A DNA stretch of 64,000 nt from Flabesymbios commensalis (Eukaryota > Annelida > Polychaeta > Terebellida > Flabelligeridae), in assembly GCA_964017125.1 (NCBI GenBank), contig OZ024902.1, forward strand, positions 58,436,291 through 58,500,290. The letters are read 5' to 3'. The notes beneath the pieces were generated by a model. That model was not told where the DNA came from. It ran no database searches and saw only the letters and a list, made by a program, of their open reading frames with translations. The position numbers and the translations under genes were made by a program. Positions 11,057 through 21,487 of this stretch are shown here, piece by piece. The first letter of the stretch is position 1; every line of letters begins with the position of its first letter.

Positions 11057-11094
11057 TAGGGCGTTACCAGCATAATGAAGCAGTCATAAGACAC

Positions 11095-11160
11095 GGTACA
11101 ATCACCCAATGCTGTTTTAATGACGGTCCAGCATCGAAGACTGTGGGTCAACCTTGAAAC
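11095..11160. repeat. Partial H1 hairpin
   Basis: CACCCAATGCTGTTTTAATGAC, then GGTCCAGCATCGAAGACTGTGGGTCAACCTTGAAAC. Only the left arm and centre remain. Confidence 0.45.
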
Positions 11161-11166
11161 AGCTTT

Positions 11167-11270
11167 GAATGCCACGTGTTTGCACAAAGTATACAACAGA
11201 CCCATTGATAGATTAGTTGAATGCCACGTGTTTGCACAAAGTATACAACAGACCCAGTGAGAGATTAGTG
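11167..11270. repeat. Tandem duplication of a 52-bp unit
   Basis: GAATGCCACGTGTTTGCACA and the following ~30 bases occur at 11167 and again at 11219 with few differences, so two tandem 52-bp copies. Confidence 0.85.
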
Positions 11271-11390
11271 TTGGGCCAGCGTCGTAGACGAATGACTGGT
11301 ATTGAACCAGCAATGGGCTGCAATGCTGGCCCAACATTGAACCGGAATTTGGTGGGTAGGCCTACATCCTCTGTACAAAGTAGGCAAGTA
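11262..11390. repeat. H1 hairpin element, mirror copy of 8510-8636
   Basis: TGTTGGGCCAGCGTCGTAGAC pairs loosely with CAATGCTGGCCCAACATTG. The right flank GGTGGGTAGGCCTACA mirrors the left flank of the 8.5-kb copy. Confidence 0.65.
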
Positions 11391-11696
11391 TTGAATAAAT
11401 GTTGGCCAGCACCGGCGATGGTGGTGGAATACATGTCGAAGATATATGTGACCCGCCACGCGAAAAGGGCCATAAGCTCTAAATTTTCTATAGTGTTTCT
11501 CCTGTCTCATTAACTGAAATTTTTTTTGAAAAATCTATTACTTTTTGTTTTATAAGATTTTTTATATTTTAAATTTAGTTATGTAATCAATAAAATTAAA
11601 TTTTAAATGATGTCATAAATAATTTGTATAATATATATATATTGTATATCATATATATTGTACCTTCTCGCATCACATATTTTAACCTTGGTTTTT

Positions 11697-11822
11697 TCCT
11701 TAATTATATCCTAGACATTTAGGATTTTGGCCCATGAGGAAGACCAATACACTGATTTTTTGTCCATAGCACTCAAACAGACTAAAGCCGGGCCTCGGGA
11801 ACTCCTCTTCTAGTTAGTATTA
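11697..11822 (-). repeat. Right copy of the inverted block (partner 8230-8395)
   Basis: TCCTAGACATTTAGGATTTTGGCCCATGAGGA, then CAAACAGACTAAAGCCGGGCC, is the reverse complement of words at 8.26-8.39 kb. The gap between block and hairpin is larger here than on the left. The extra part begins with TGTGACCCGCCACGCGAAAAGG, which has a relative at 22,070-22,095. Confidence 0.6.
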
Positions 11823-12043
11823 TTATGGAATAGGGTTTAGGCCTACCCACGGGCACTATTGCATTCTGGGTGACCCATGTCCTGCATATTTTGACAGTTG
11901 ACTATACCTTCAAGTTAATGACAGCCATCTGAGATTTTCTTTTCGATTGAAACTGGGAACATCGAAAGGTTTTCCGTAGCCCATAAAACATTTGACAAAA
12001 CAATGGAAGATTTACATCACCTCAGTAAGCAAATATCGATCAT

Positions 12044-12287
12044 TTAACCCTTTTCAGCCTGAATTTACCATTGTCATTTTCATCCACTACAAGCTGCGAA
12101 TTGCTGTCGAAATTCTCGACTTGTAGTGGATGAAGAGGAGTTGAAGTGGGTGAAAAATTCAAGAAAATTGCCATGTATTGGTAAAAAGAGTTTCATGGAA
12201 ATTTTCCTTCTAAAACCGTCAGTTGTAGGTAAATTAGGTCTGTTTTCGGGGATGTAAGAAGATGCTTTAATGCATCGTGAGGTTAAA
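12044..12287. mobile_element. TTAA-flanked MITE (CCCTTA-end family), CTACAAG core
   Basis: Begins TTAACCCTTTTCAGCCTGAAT and ends CATCGTGAGGTTAA. Inside is a hairpin, CATCCACTACAAG with CTTGTAGTGGATG, around GCGAATTGCTGTCGAAATTC. A near relative of the copy at 50149-50392. Confidence 0.65.
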
Positions 12288-12578
12288 TGAAAATGGCTGT
12301 CATCTTGGATATTTTCGTGCTCTAGTGACTTCTGCATAAAGCTGCATTACTGTTTTATTTATTTCGACAGAAATAGCCTAAAATGTTCAAAACAATCATT
12401 CATATATTTTCAAAGGCTTTATAAATGCACATTGAAGTCGATGTAAATGTAGCTGGATTAGATCACGACACCATAAAGTTAGTCCGACATCGGATCAATG
12501 CCTCGTGCTGGCTGCGATGCCCAGCCCACACAAACCACCGGTTGGTGTCCTAAGACTAGGCCAGCCCCTATAATAACT

Positions 12579-12677
12579 CAGCAAGCACGAGTCATTGATG
12601 GTTCAATGTTGGTCCAGCTTCTACGACGCTGGTATAACATTGACCCATCAATTGGTGAATGCCTCTTGCTTGTTGGG
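12579..12677. repeat. H1 hairpin element
   Basis: CAGCAAGCACGAGTCATTGATGG at the left and CTTGCTTGTTGGG at the right flank a stem of ATTGATGGTTCAATGTTGGTCC with ATAACATTGACCCATCAATTGG. The centre reads CTTCTACGACGC. Confidence 0.7.
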
Positions 12678-15119
12678 AAATCTGCTACCGGTACCGTAAA
12701 GACTTTTACCATAATTTTACCGTATTTCCCTATTTATATATGTGATGACAAACGATAAAATAAAATAGTCTGATATTTTCGAATAGCATTGTCACTATAT
12801 ATTTTGAAATGCCCGTGAGGTATCAAATAAAAAACTGTGCGAAAAAAAGATGATTTACATCACTGAATTTGGTCCACTACAATTTTAAAACTGTTGGGGG
12901 AGAGTGTCTTAATGGCGGGCCAAAGGCTCAGATGCTGGCCCACACTTAAAAGCACCATACTAAAACAGTCATATTTTTCAAGTGAGTGACATTCTCTATA
13001 CCGGTACCGAAATTAAACATACGATCACTTAAAAAATAAGAATAATTTTAAAAGTCTTCCACTCTTTTTTTCAATGATGACGTTATCTGCCACTTGGTAC
13101 TTTTAATGTTCTGATTATACAGACAGTGCGTCTTACTCCGCTGTGATCAGGTATGTTTTGGTGGGGCAGCAATATTAAAAAACAACAAACTTAAATCCTT
13201 AAGAACTCAGTAAAAAAATAAAACACCATTCTCCATGGATTAATCTTTTGATTAAAATAAACAAAACAGTTATGCAGCTTTACCCTTTTTTTTAGAGGTA
13301 TAACCAAGCATAACTTGTTCAGAAAGCTTTTTGGACCTATAAATAAAAAAAAATATCTTTTTTTTGTGCCAAAACAATTGGTCTGTATATGTTATGGATG
13401 GACAAAAAATCAACGTAATTTGTATAAACTGGTCAAATTTTTCCCAGGGTATATTTCTCGGGGATTTTTTTCCTTGATACCGTAGGTAAAATCGAAGAGT
13501 TTGATTTTTTTCCGCATAACCGTGTTTTTACAGCTAGGTCGACTAGCCTATCCTGTAGGCAGTGTGCCTATATTATATTATAGCTTGGGTTAATCACCTA
13601 GCTATCCATTAAATTTTTAGGGATGATTCGGATTACGATCCGGATACAAGATCCGGATTACGATCATTATTTCAGAGGAGGTTTGCTGTCTCTGACTATC
13701 TGGTATTTTAATGTAGTCAACTGGGACGTATTTTAAAAGGATATATTCAACTAGGCCTACTGCAAGTTTTGTTATGTAGTAAACGCAATAACACAAGTCC
13801 GTCTTACTAATAAAAAGGAGTCTTAATGAAAATCAATACTACTACTGAAAGAAACGAAATTTTGCTTCATTTAATACCCTAACTGTTGTGCATGATACGT
13901 TTTATTAGTCTCTTTCTAATTACCATTGAGAGCTGCAAAATAAACTAAAACAATAACAACAACAACTTAAATAGTATCATTATTATTACAAGTGAAATAG
14001 CTTTATTATACAGTGCAATCATGAAATATGCGCGTTATACAGACTTTATTGAACAAAATGCCTACACACACATACCATTACCATACAGTAAGCATGTACA
14101 CCACATACAAACAAGTGTATGCTACAATTTATACGGGAGATATATTGTTCACATTATCGGTTTTACACTGTATGATTTGTATTGTAGCATCAGTTTAACG
14201 TTGTTCTGTTTGCGTTTTTATGGCTTGACTAGTAGTGAATAGTATTCTTCCAGTTATCGGATTTAATATATTGAAGCTTAATAATAAACACTTATCCTGG
14301 CAGAATAAGATGTGAACCATTTGTGGAGCAAACAAACACATCATAATTGGTCAATTTTTTTGTAAAATTTACTGCGAAGGACATCATGCCTTGCGGGAGT
14401 AGATAATAACGGCATTGGGGCGAACTGACCAACCAATTGACGGCGGTGTCCCACGAGAGAATCAGCCAATCCCTATCTGCCAGCTTACATGCCCATTATG
14501 TTTCAGTGACCTAGCCTGGCGAACTTGAAATCAGGTCAAGCTATCGGAGTATCGAACTTGATTTTAGAATTCGCGTAGTGCACATGTGGTTAAAAAATGA
14601 AGAAAATGAAGGCCCTAAGTGAAGGCGTTGTGAAGTTATCGCTCTGACATGCAAATTTTGTTTCTATGAGCTTTATCGAAAATGAAGCTGGGATTGCTAG
14701 CGCTGCCCATCTTCCAGCTTGATTGTTATCTGTCAGCAAATTGATTAGGATAAGCTCTTTTAAGCACATCCCAGACCTCAAAAAATTACGTAATTATAAA
14801 CTAGATTAAACAGTTAAAAGTTGGTGTCTGTGCGTTCGAGATAGCGATACACATTCAGTAACTATTGTTTGGGGATAAATCCTAACAATTAAAAGCTGGG
14901 AGGATATCAATAAAGGAGTATCAAATATAATATAGACAAACGAAACGGTCTGAGGAACTATCAGTTTTCGACTTTTGCGTGTAGTAAAGCTGATATGTAG
15001 ACTAATTCACAATGAATCAATCATATGCATTTTTAAATATTTATAAGGTGAATAAGAAGATATGGCTAAATATAGAACCAAATATATAAAGAATTTGATT
15101 GATACGCAAAAATCAAAGC
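12678..15119. other. Intergenic, no gene recognised
   Basis: AT-rich sequence with a partial H1 copy at 12895-12960 and a small repeat GATCCGGATTACGATC around 13,635-13,665 (direct plus inverted). There is a candidate short frame at 14021-14242 without any sign of selection. I see no exon with good splice sites or recognisable product. Confidence 0.4.
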
Positions 15120-15222
15120 AGATGTAAGGTCAACCTAGAGCTGGTTTAACGTTGATCCACCGTTACGAGGTGACTCAACATTAAACCAGCACTAGGGCGA
15201 CGTCCCGTGTTTGCTGGGGAAC
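15120..15222. repeat. H1 hairpin element
   Basis: GAGCTGGTTTAACGTTGATCC pairs with GACTCAACATTAAACCAGC, and the right end GTCCCGTGTTTGCTGGG is complete. Confidence 0.65.
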
Positions 15223-15428
15223 AAATAGATACACACAAAGGAGAATGAATATACATTTCGTATCCTTCCTAATCAAATGGTCCCAGCCCCCTATATAAAA
15301 TGACAGATAGTGACCCTTTGATTACAAGAAGACGATGTGAGAATGAATGAGAAATATACATGTGTCAGGCTAATATATAATATAAAAGCCAGCTCAAGAG
15401 TTTTGTACTCTACAGAAAATACCACCCG

Positions 15429-15536
15429 GCAAACACGAGACATTCACCCAATGCTGGTACAAAGCTGGATCAGTGTAGCAGACGGTGGTCCACCATTGTA
15501 CCCCTATTGGGTGAACGTCTCATTCTTGCTGGGCGG
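15429..15536. repeat. H1 hairpin element
   Basis: Left end GGCAAACACGAGACATTCACCCAATGCTGG. The right arm is CCCCTATTGGGTGAACGTCTC with end TTGCTGGG, so arms and both ends are preserved. Confidence 0.7.
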
Positions 15537-15994
15537 ACGAGTTTTCCCACTGGTTGCATGGTCAAGTTTGAAGTCTTGTATCTTTCAATATGAAATATCG
15601 CACATAATTAAATCGATAGAAATAGTCCAAAGTTGGTGTGACTTTGGGCCGATGGCTTGTGTCAGTTTGGTATAGAAGCAATAGATTCAAGTGTAAAATA
15701 ATAATACACCAGGGTTAACGACAAATGTACCGGTATACGGGTATCACAATACAATAAGTGAGGACAAAATACAGACAACAACAGCTTATAAATATACACC
15801 AATATTCACAGATAAGTACATTTTTAATAGCGTAGTGCTAGTTTTCTTGGTTCAGTGTTTTCTTATTTCTGCATTTGAAAGAGCTTGAAATCATTAGAAT
15901 AAGTCATCGCTTTAAAACACATTTGGTTTAAAAAATTCAAGCTCAACTTGTTTTATAACCTCTCGACAAATCATAGAAAACATCTTGACAGTTG

Positions 15995-16105
15995 AAAGCA
16001 GGCGATCACTCAATGTTATTTTGATGTTATGCCACCGTCTGCTAAGCTGGGCCAACATCACAACATCACCAACATCATCCGATCAACCACGCCTCGTGTT
16101 TGTCG
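15995..16105. repeat. H1 hairpin element, diverged
   Basis: GATCACTCAATGTTATTTTGATG to CTGGGCCAACATCACAACATC, then CACGCCTCGTGTTTG. The arms are recognisable but decayed. Confidence 0.5.
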
Positions 16106-16519
16106 TGTTCTTTCACACAGTTGGCCTGCCAAATTGTATTCGCTACCAGCCATGTTCGTGTTCTGAGACGATCTGAAAAGTTAAGCTACGATCTTTGAGC
16201 TGCTCATTCACTGAATGTACTGGTAAAGGTAACTATTAACAATCAACTAAACTTTTAGGATCGTATCAGAATACGGCCCCTGTATCTCAATTAGACATGT
16301 GAATCTTCAAAATTCTCAATTGGAAAACGAAGATCGATTCATTGGAAGAATTATTGTCAAATCTTAGACGGAGTACATCAGTCGCTTCTAGCGTTCCGTG
16401 GCAAAAGAAGCATTTGGACAGTTTGTTGTCACCGATTATGCACTTGAGTAAGATGACCAACATGCGGTCCATCTGAACCATTGCATTGGTGAAAAGCGAA
16501 GTAGCTAAATAACAAAGTC

Positions 16520-16618
16520 ATACATATTCACCCAATGCTGCGTTAATGTTGGCTCACCGTTTGCGACGCTGGCTCAACAATACGCCAGCATCGGGTCGAC
16601 GTCTGGTGGCTGGCACCT
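16520..16618. repeat. H1 hairpin element
   Basis: CACCCAATGCTGCGTTAATGTTGGC pairs with GGCTCAACAATACGCCAGCATCGGG around CCGTTTGCGACGC. Confidence 0.6.
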
Positions 16619-17167
16619 GGGGTTACTGAGATCATGTTGTGTGTATACAGATATAAGTGGCCGTACGGAGATGTCCTGGTGTTTTGGATTTGCCTCAGAC
16701 ACTCGACTGTGAATACTGATCTCGCTGCTGAAGCATATTACTTAGTCGTAAGTTAACGGTAAAGAAAAGTCATCCATTAGTTAAATACAAGGTCTGATAA
16801 AAGATAATTCAAATAGATTTTGCTCATTTACATACCAGATATCGATGTCAATATGTTGTATATTTATACCTGGAATATCAATTGAAAAATTCGACAGTTT
16901 GAAATTATTTCTTGCTACTGCGAATCACAACATAGAAGTGCCAATTATTAGTTCATTATTATATATATTTAACACGACCAAAACATAATTAAATGATTCA
17001 TAAAATCTGTACCCGGTACATTGCTTATTCTGAAGAGTGGCATCAAAGAATTATGAATGTCATATTTTCAGGGTATATCATATAATTGGTTGATGATAAT
17101 AGCTGCTGATAAAATTTATATCTTAAATATAGCATTATGTACTTTCCACCATCATGGTAATTAAGGC
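16619..17167. other. Intergenic, nothing recognised
   Basis: Plain AT-rich sequence with no feature I can support. Confidence 0.4.
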
Positions 17168-17250
17168 ATTCGTCCCTTTGAATATGAAAGGGTGTATCTG
17201 CCACTTTACAAAGTGGTCAATACACACTTTCATATCCAAGGTGGCGATAT
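17168..17250. repeat. H2 hairpin (CGTCC...GGCGATAT type)
   Basis: CGTCCCTTTGAATATGAAAGGGTGTAT pairs with ATACACACTTTCATATCCAAGGTGGCG around CTGCCACTTTACAAAGTGG. The arms match each other closely but differ from other copies outside the ends and centre. Confidence 0.75.
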
Positions 17251-17658
17251 ATGAATTTATATGACTTGAATTACACCAAAACTTTTAAAAACTGAGGCAA
17301 TGTTAGTTATTAGATTTCAGTAATAATTAGGGCATTAATTGAGGACTTATTGCACATAACGAACAAAAAAATATAACATAATATAATGGCGTACATGTAG
17401 GCCTTCTGCGAGTTGTGGGACAATGATCTGAGCCCATTATATATATAATGGCCTCTTGTCCTTACTACATCAAATTAGCAGGTGCATATCATAATAAGCA
17501 GTAATACATATCCCTGTTTTTTATTAGCACTGTCGTATTTAGTATATTTGAATACAATTCAGTTGATGAGAAGTTGTATAGGCCCTAGTCTATTTAAATA
17601 TTAACGTTCTCGGCCTCGTTAAATATATTATCAAATTGTTCTTCAATTTATTGACATC
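17251..17658. other. Intergenic, nothing recognised
   Basis: AT-rich and unremarkable. Confidence 0.35.
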
Positions 17659-17905
17659 AACCCTTATCCTGCCAAGTTAATTTATTCAAATTTTCAACCA
17701 CTTGAGGTTGTGTCTCGCTACCGCGATCCACAACCTCAAGTGGTTGAAAATTACTTATATCGATTAATTTGAAACCAAACATTTACAAATCTTGATGTAA
17801 TTGTTTTAACAGTCAGTCCCAATAATATAACAGTGATTGAAAATTAATCAGCTGATAAAACGGATTAAAAACGACTACTGTCGTGCTTAGCAGGCAAAGG
17901 GTTAA
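17659..17905. mobile_element. TTAA-flanked MITE with CTCGCTACCGCGATC hairpin
   Basis: Ends CAACCCTTATCCTGCC and GCAGGCAAAGGGTTAA. The internal stem AACCACTTGAGGTTGTG/CACAACCTCAAGTGGTT carries G where most copies have A in GAAGTT, and its partner carries the compensating C, so pairing is kept. The loop is TCTCGCTACCGCGATC. Confidence 0.75.
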
Positions 17906-18027
17906 GGGAATTGCAGCAGCAATTCCCAACCTAACGTCACTAAATGCAAAGGAATACCTGGGTGTTATTAAGCAGGGTTGAACGGCCAGTAGCACAACAG
18001 ACGGCAATGGCGGCTCCAGGATCTGAT

Positions 18028-18125
18028 CCCAGCAAACAGAAAACATTTATACAATGTCGGTCCAACGTCTTCGACGTTGTTCCAACATTATAGAAATGTT
18101 ATACAAATATTTTATGTTTGCTGGA
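18028..18125. repeat. H1 hairpin element
   Basis: CCCAGCAAACAGAAAACATT at the left and TTTTATGTTTGCTGG at the right. The centre GGTCCAACGTCTTCGACGTTGTTCC is a close palindrome. Confidence 0.75.
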
Positions 18126-18719
18126 ATGATCCGCGTCTTGATGGGAATAATACGACACCACAATTTACAATGCTGAGGCATTAATGTCAGCATGGAATGA
18201 AGATCATAGAATATTGCACTGCATTTTTTTATCACCAGAAACACTTCCATTTTTTTCAATTTCTGATAACAATCACACATATGGGTGGGGTGGAGGTGTA
18301 TCACATACAGATAATAGCATAAAATCAATCAAGTCAAGTCAAGTCAATAGAAGGTATACAGACTACATGTACACTAGATAAGACGAGCAATACATGTGTA
18401 GCAATGGAAGATTAGTACATCAACTTTTTATCAAATACTTTTGTGAAAATGATGTAGCACTGAAAGACAAATGAAGACATTTTAATCATCTTAGAAAAGT
18501 AGTGAGCTCCGACATACCTATCCATATTCTCCTCGGGCAAATACTTTTAACATAACTTGATGAAACCTTTAAAAGCCCGTGACACTTGAAAATAAATTAC
18601 ATCCTCTATTTTATACAATTTGTCATTTGGTTTATCCTCTGAAGTGGCAATATTGTAGAGTGTTTTCACCATATTCAGTAATTATTTACATCAGAATCAG
18701 TTTCTCAGTGCATTCGCAA

Positions 18720-18870
18720 ATCTTAGGTAAATGTTGGTCCATTGTCTTTGACAAAACCAACGCTGCACACGATTACTAGAATACACTATTAGTATCTGCT
18801 TGTTTAATGGGATATTATCAAGTGTTTATTGTTGGGTTACGGTCGCAGACGGTGGACCAACATTGAAACA
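18720..18870. repeat. H1-type hairpin, broken into two pieces
   Basis: Left half AATGTTGGTCCATTGTCTTTGAC and right half GTCGCAGACGGTGGACCAACATTGAAAC are separated by ~80 unrelated bases, perhaps a later insertion or two half copies. Confidence 0.45.
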
Positions 18871-18912
18871 GCTGCGGTTTCACTAACTTCTATTAATACT
18901 TATAAATATAGT

Positions 18913-19015
18913 CCAGCAGATACAAGATGTTGAATCAATGTTGATTTACCAATGGTCCAGCGTCATAGACGGTGAACCAACGTTAAGTAATTCAACGTCT
19001 TGTGTCAGCTGGGAA
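18913..19015. repeat. H1 hairpin element
   Basis: CAGCAGATACAAGATGTTGAATC at the left and AATTCAACGTCTTGTGTCAGCTGGG at the right. The variant end CAGAT.CAAGATG is shared with 23567-23670, which suggests a subfamily. Confidence 0.7.
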
Positions 19016-19139
19016 TAAGTAGTTCAGTAGCTCATACAAAGCATGTATGTGATTACATTTTAAGGACATTTTAACATGACAGCAGCCAATATTTGTGTGT
19101 GAAATGTATATAAAAATTTACAAAACTGCCCAGTATAAC

Positions 19140-19236
19140 CCAGCAAACAGGAGAAATTGACCCGATGTCGGTTTAATGCTGGGCCAGCGTCGCAGACGGT
19201 GGCCCAGCATTAAACCCACATCGGGTGAATGTTTCG
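19140..19236. repeat. H1 hairpin element, well preserved
   Basis: CCCAGCAAACAGGAG, then TTGACCCGATGTCGGTTTAATGC, pairs with GCATTAAACCCACATCGGG around GGGCCAGCGTCGCAGACGGTGGCCC. The stem is nearly perfect. Confidence 0.75.
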
Positions 19237-19963
19237 TTATTACAGGCTACAAGCTCTACATTTAACCAGAAATGCCCGTATTCATGATAACAACACTACT
19301 TCAAATAAGTTAATGCGATTAATATGTACCCGATAACGATTGACCAGATTATGCACAAACAGTCTACAAATAGGTGATGCAATAATTATCGAGTCTGAAG
19401 CACAACGCCTTCTGTGCATTCTTGCACTGTGTTTACATTGAATCAGTGTCGCTACAACATAGCGTGTCTAGAAAAAAGCCTGTGCTGAGAATGTCAGATG
19501 ACGTTAATTGATCATTTTGTCACAGTCTGTTTATTTTCAGCAATCATATCAAGCTGGGTGGATTCTGGTTGAAATCACCACGATTAGGAGCAAATCGTAC
19601 GAACGGTAGGAAACGTCGCGAAAAAGTAGGTACATGTATCTATCACCATCTGATGGCATAAACACAGAGAAGAATGAAATGAGTTTAGGCCACCTTTGTG
19701 CACATAATATGTATATATTATAGGCCAAACTGGGCAATATACACACAGATAGAATAAGCACATTAGTAAACAAAGCACAACGCTAGAGATAAAATGATAA
19801 AAATATCACTTTGGCTCCATTTTTTAAATTCTAAGCAATCCATATTTAGAATTTGTTTACATCAGAGGTGCATAATTTATAGAGGTACATGAGCAAGGTG
19901 AAATTGATGCGTAAACTACTGATACAATATGCATGCCCAAAAGATGGAAGACAATACAGAACA
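19237..19963. other. Intergenic, no feature
   Basis: No exon or repeat recognised. On the minus strand an AATAAA occurs near 19,530, too far from the FIP200 stop to assign with confidence. Confidence 0.3.
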
Positions 19964-20046
19964 AATCGTCCCTCAGAGGTGAAGGGTCTTACATGCCACT
20001 CTAAATGAGTGGCATGTAAGACCCTTTAACTCCGAGGGGGTCATAT
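19964..20046. repeat. H2 hairpin
   Basis: CCTCAGAGGTGAAGGGTCTTACATGCCACTC pairs with GAGTGGCATGTAAGACCCTTTAACTCCGAGG, ~30 bp almost perfectly paired. The arm text differs from the other H2 copies. Confidence 0.8.
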
Positions 20047-20107
20047 CTGTTGTAGTTGTGTCTCTGTAGAGAGACAGAATTTGAAGCCCATGAATATAAT
20101 ATACATC

Positions 20108-20165
20108 CCCAGCAAACATCAAACGTTGACACAAAGCTGGGCTGTTGACCAGAATTAGTGCAGCA
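20108..20165. repeat. Partial H1 hairpin
   Basis: CCCAGCAAACATCAAACGTTGACACAAAGCTGGGC. Only one end and arm are left. Confidence 0.55.
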
Positions 20166-20260
20166 TTGTCTCCTTCCATTATTGAAGTACATTTCGTAGT
20201 TCAAACATAAGAAATCATAAAAGCTCATATTTGACTTTTTTAACACTTCAGCTAAACAAG

Positions 20261-20345
20261 TAACCCTTTAAATTCTCATTCACTTATAGCTTTGACTCGC
20301 TAACAATTACCACCTCAAAGTGAATGGAAAATACCTGATTTTAAA
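20261..20345. mobile_element. Partial TTAA-type MITE
   Basis: TAACCCTTTAAATTC start and a decayed TTCACTTATAGCTTTGACTCGC...CACCTCAAAGTGAATGG hairpin. No right end is seen. Confidence 0.4.
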
Positions 20346-20494
20346 ATATACCAAACCATAATATATGAAATTAAAGCTTAATATCTTGTTTTAATGGGTT
20401 GTAGCGTTTTACATTATGTTGATATTCTTCAGAATAAGTAGGTTTGCAAATAATTATAATTATGCACTAAACAGAAGACCTTGAATCCATATTA

Positions 20495-20573
20495 GAATCA
20501 ATCTGGTCCAGCATCGAAAGCGGTGGGTCAACATTGAGTTAACATCGGCTCAATGTCTTCTGTTTGCTGGCTT
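20495..20573. repeat. H1 hairpin element, left end missing
   Basis: AATCTGGTCCAGCATCGAAAGCGGTGGGTCAACATTG, then ATCGGCTCAATGTCTTCTGTTTGCTGG. The centre and the right end remain. Confidence 0.55.
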
Positions 20574-20937
20574 AGCTATGATGAGTATCAGATTATCAAG
20601 ATTATAAACCTTACCATACTTCATTTTTATGGTTTTACATCCGTAACATATTTTCCTGTTGAGTGTATTATAACTTAACGAAGAAGCACACACCGTACTT
20701 ATTATGGCAAATGTAATGGCAGGAAAATTATTTTTTAAATCTACATTAAATCGCTAGGGGTTTTTTGACCTGATGTAGATGAACAAATTGCAAAACAGTT
20801 TTAAGTGGAGTGGCCAAAAAGGAGAACAAAAGATATAATGTTAACCTCTTGGACATAAAGGGGATGGATGTTCGCCTCCCATGAGTCAAACATACAACTC
20901 TAAGCTTAAGTAGACAGTGGTCGTCCACTTAAATCTA

Positions 20938-21048
20938 CCAGCCAACACGACACGTTGGAACAATGATGTTTTAATGTTGGCCCAGCGTCTGCGACGCTGG
21001 CCCAACATAAAAAAATTATTGTTTCAACGTGTCGTGTTTGCTGGGTAT
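20938..21048. repeat. H1 hairpin element, long clean stem
   Basis: CCAGCCAACACGACACGTTG at the left and CAACGTGTCGTGTTTGCTGGG at the right. Inside, ATGTTGGCCCAGCGTC pairs with GACGCTGGCCCAACAT around a very short centre. Confidence 0.8.
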
Positions 21049-21080
21049 CAGGTATATATATGCCCAGGTAACAAAAGACA

Positions 21081-21317
21081 TTAACCCTTGCAATGCTAAG
21101 CACCCCTTTGTTCGTTTTTAATCAGTTTTATCAGTGTTTAAATCACAGTTATTGGAAAAGAAATGTGTGTTTAAACATCAAGATTTGCAAATGTTTGGTA
21201 TCCAATTAAACAAAAACGAGTAATTTTCAACGACTTGAAGTTGTGGGTCGCGATAGCGAGACACAACTTCAAGTGGGCGGGAATTCAAATTTTATAATGT
21301 GGCACTTCAAGGGTTTA
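21081..21317. mobile_element. TTAA-flanked MITE with inverted-orientation hairpin
   Basis: Starts TTAACCCTTGCAATGC and ends GGCACTTCAAGGGTTTA. The hairpin CGACTTGAAGTTGTG/CACAACTTCAAGTGG flanks GGTCGCGATAGCGAGAC, which is the reverse of the loop in most other copies. Confidence 0.7.
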
Positions 21318-21402
21318 GCCAGTTTAACGATGGTCCACCGTCTTGGACGTTGTCCTAACATTAGACTAACACTGGGTTAGCGTCCTGTCTCTGTTTCCTG
21401 GA
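21318..21402. repeat. H1 hairpin element, decayed
   Basis: TTTAACGATGGTCCACCGTCTTGGACGTTGTCCTAACATTAG. The centre is kept and the right end is degraded (GTCTCTGTTTCCTGG). It sits about 90 bases beyond the FIP200 stop, so it may be part of that gene's 3' UTR. Confidence 0.5.
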
Positions 21403-21487
21403 TTGCAACAAATGACTAAAGCATTAATGGTAACACAATTTTAGAACAAAATACAAAGAAGCCGGTCACTAGTGACCTAATCAGAGG

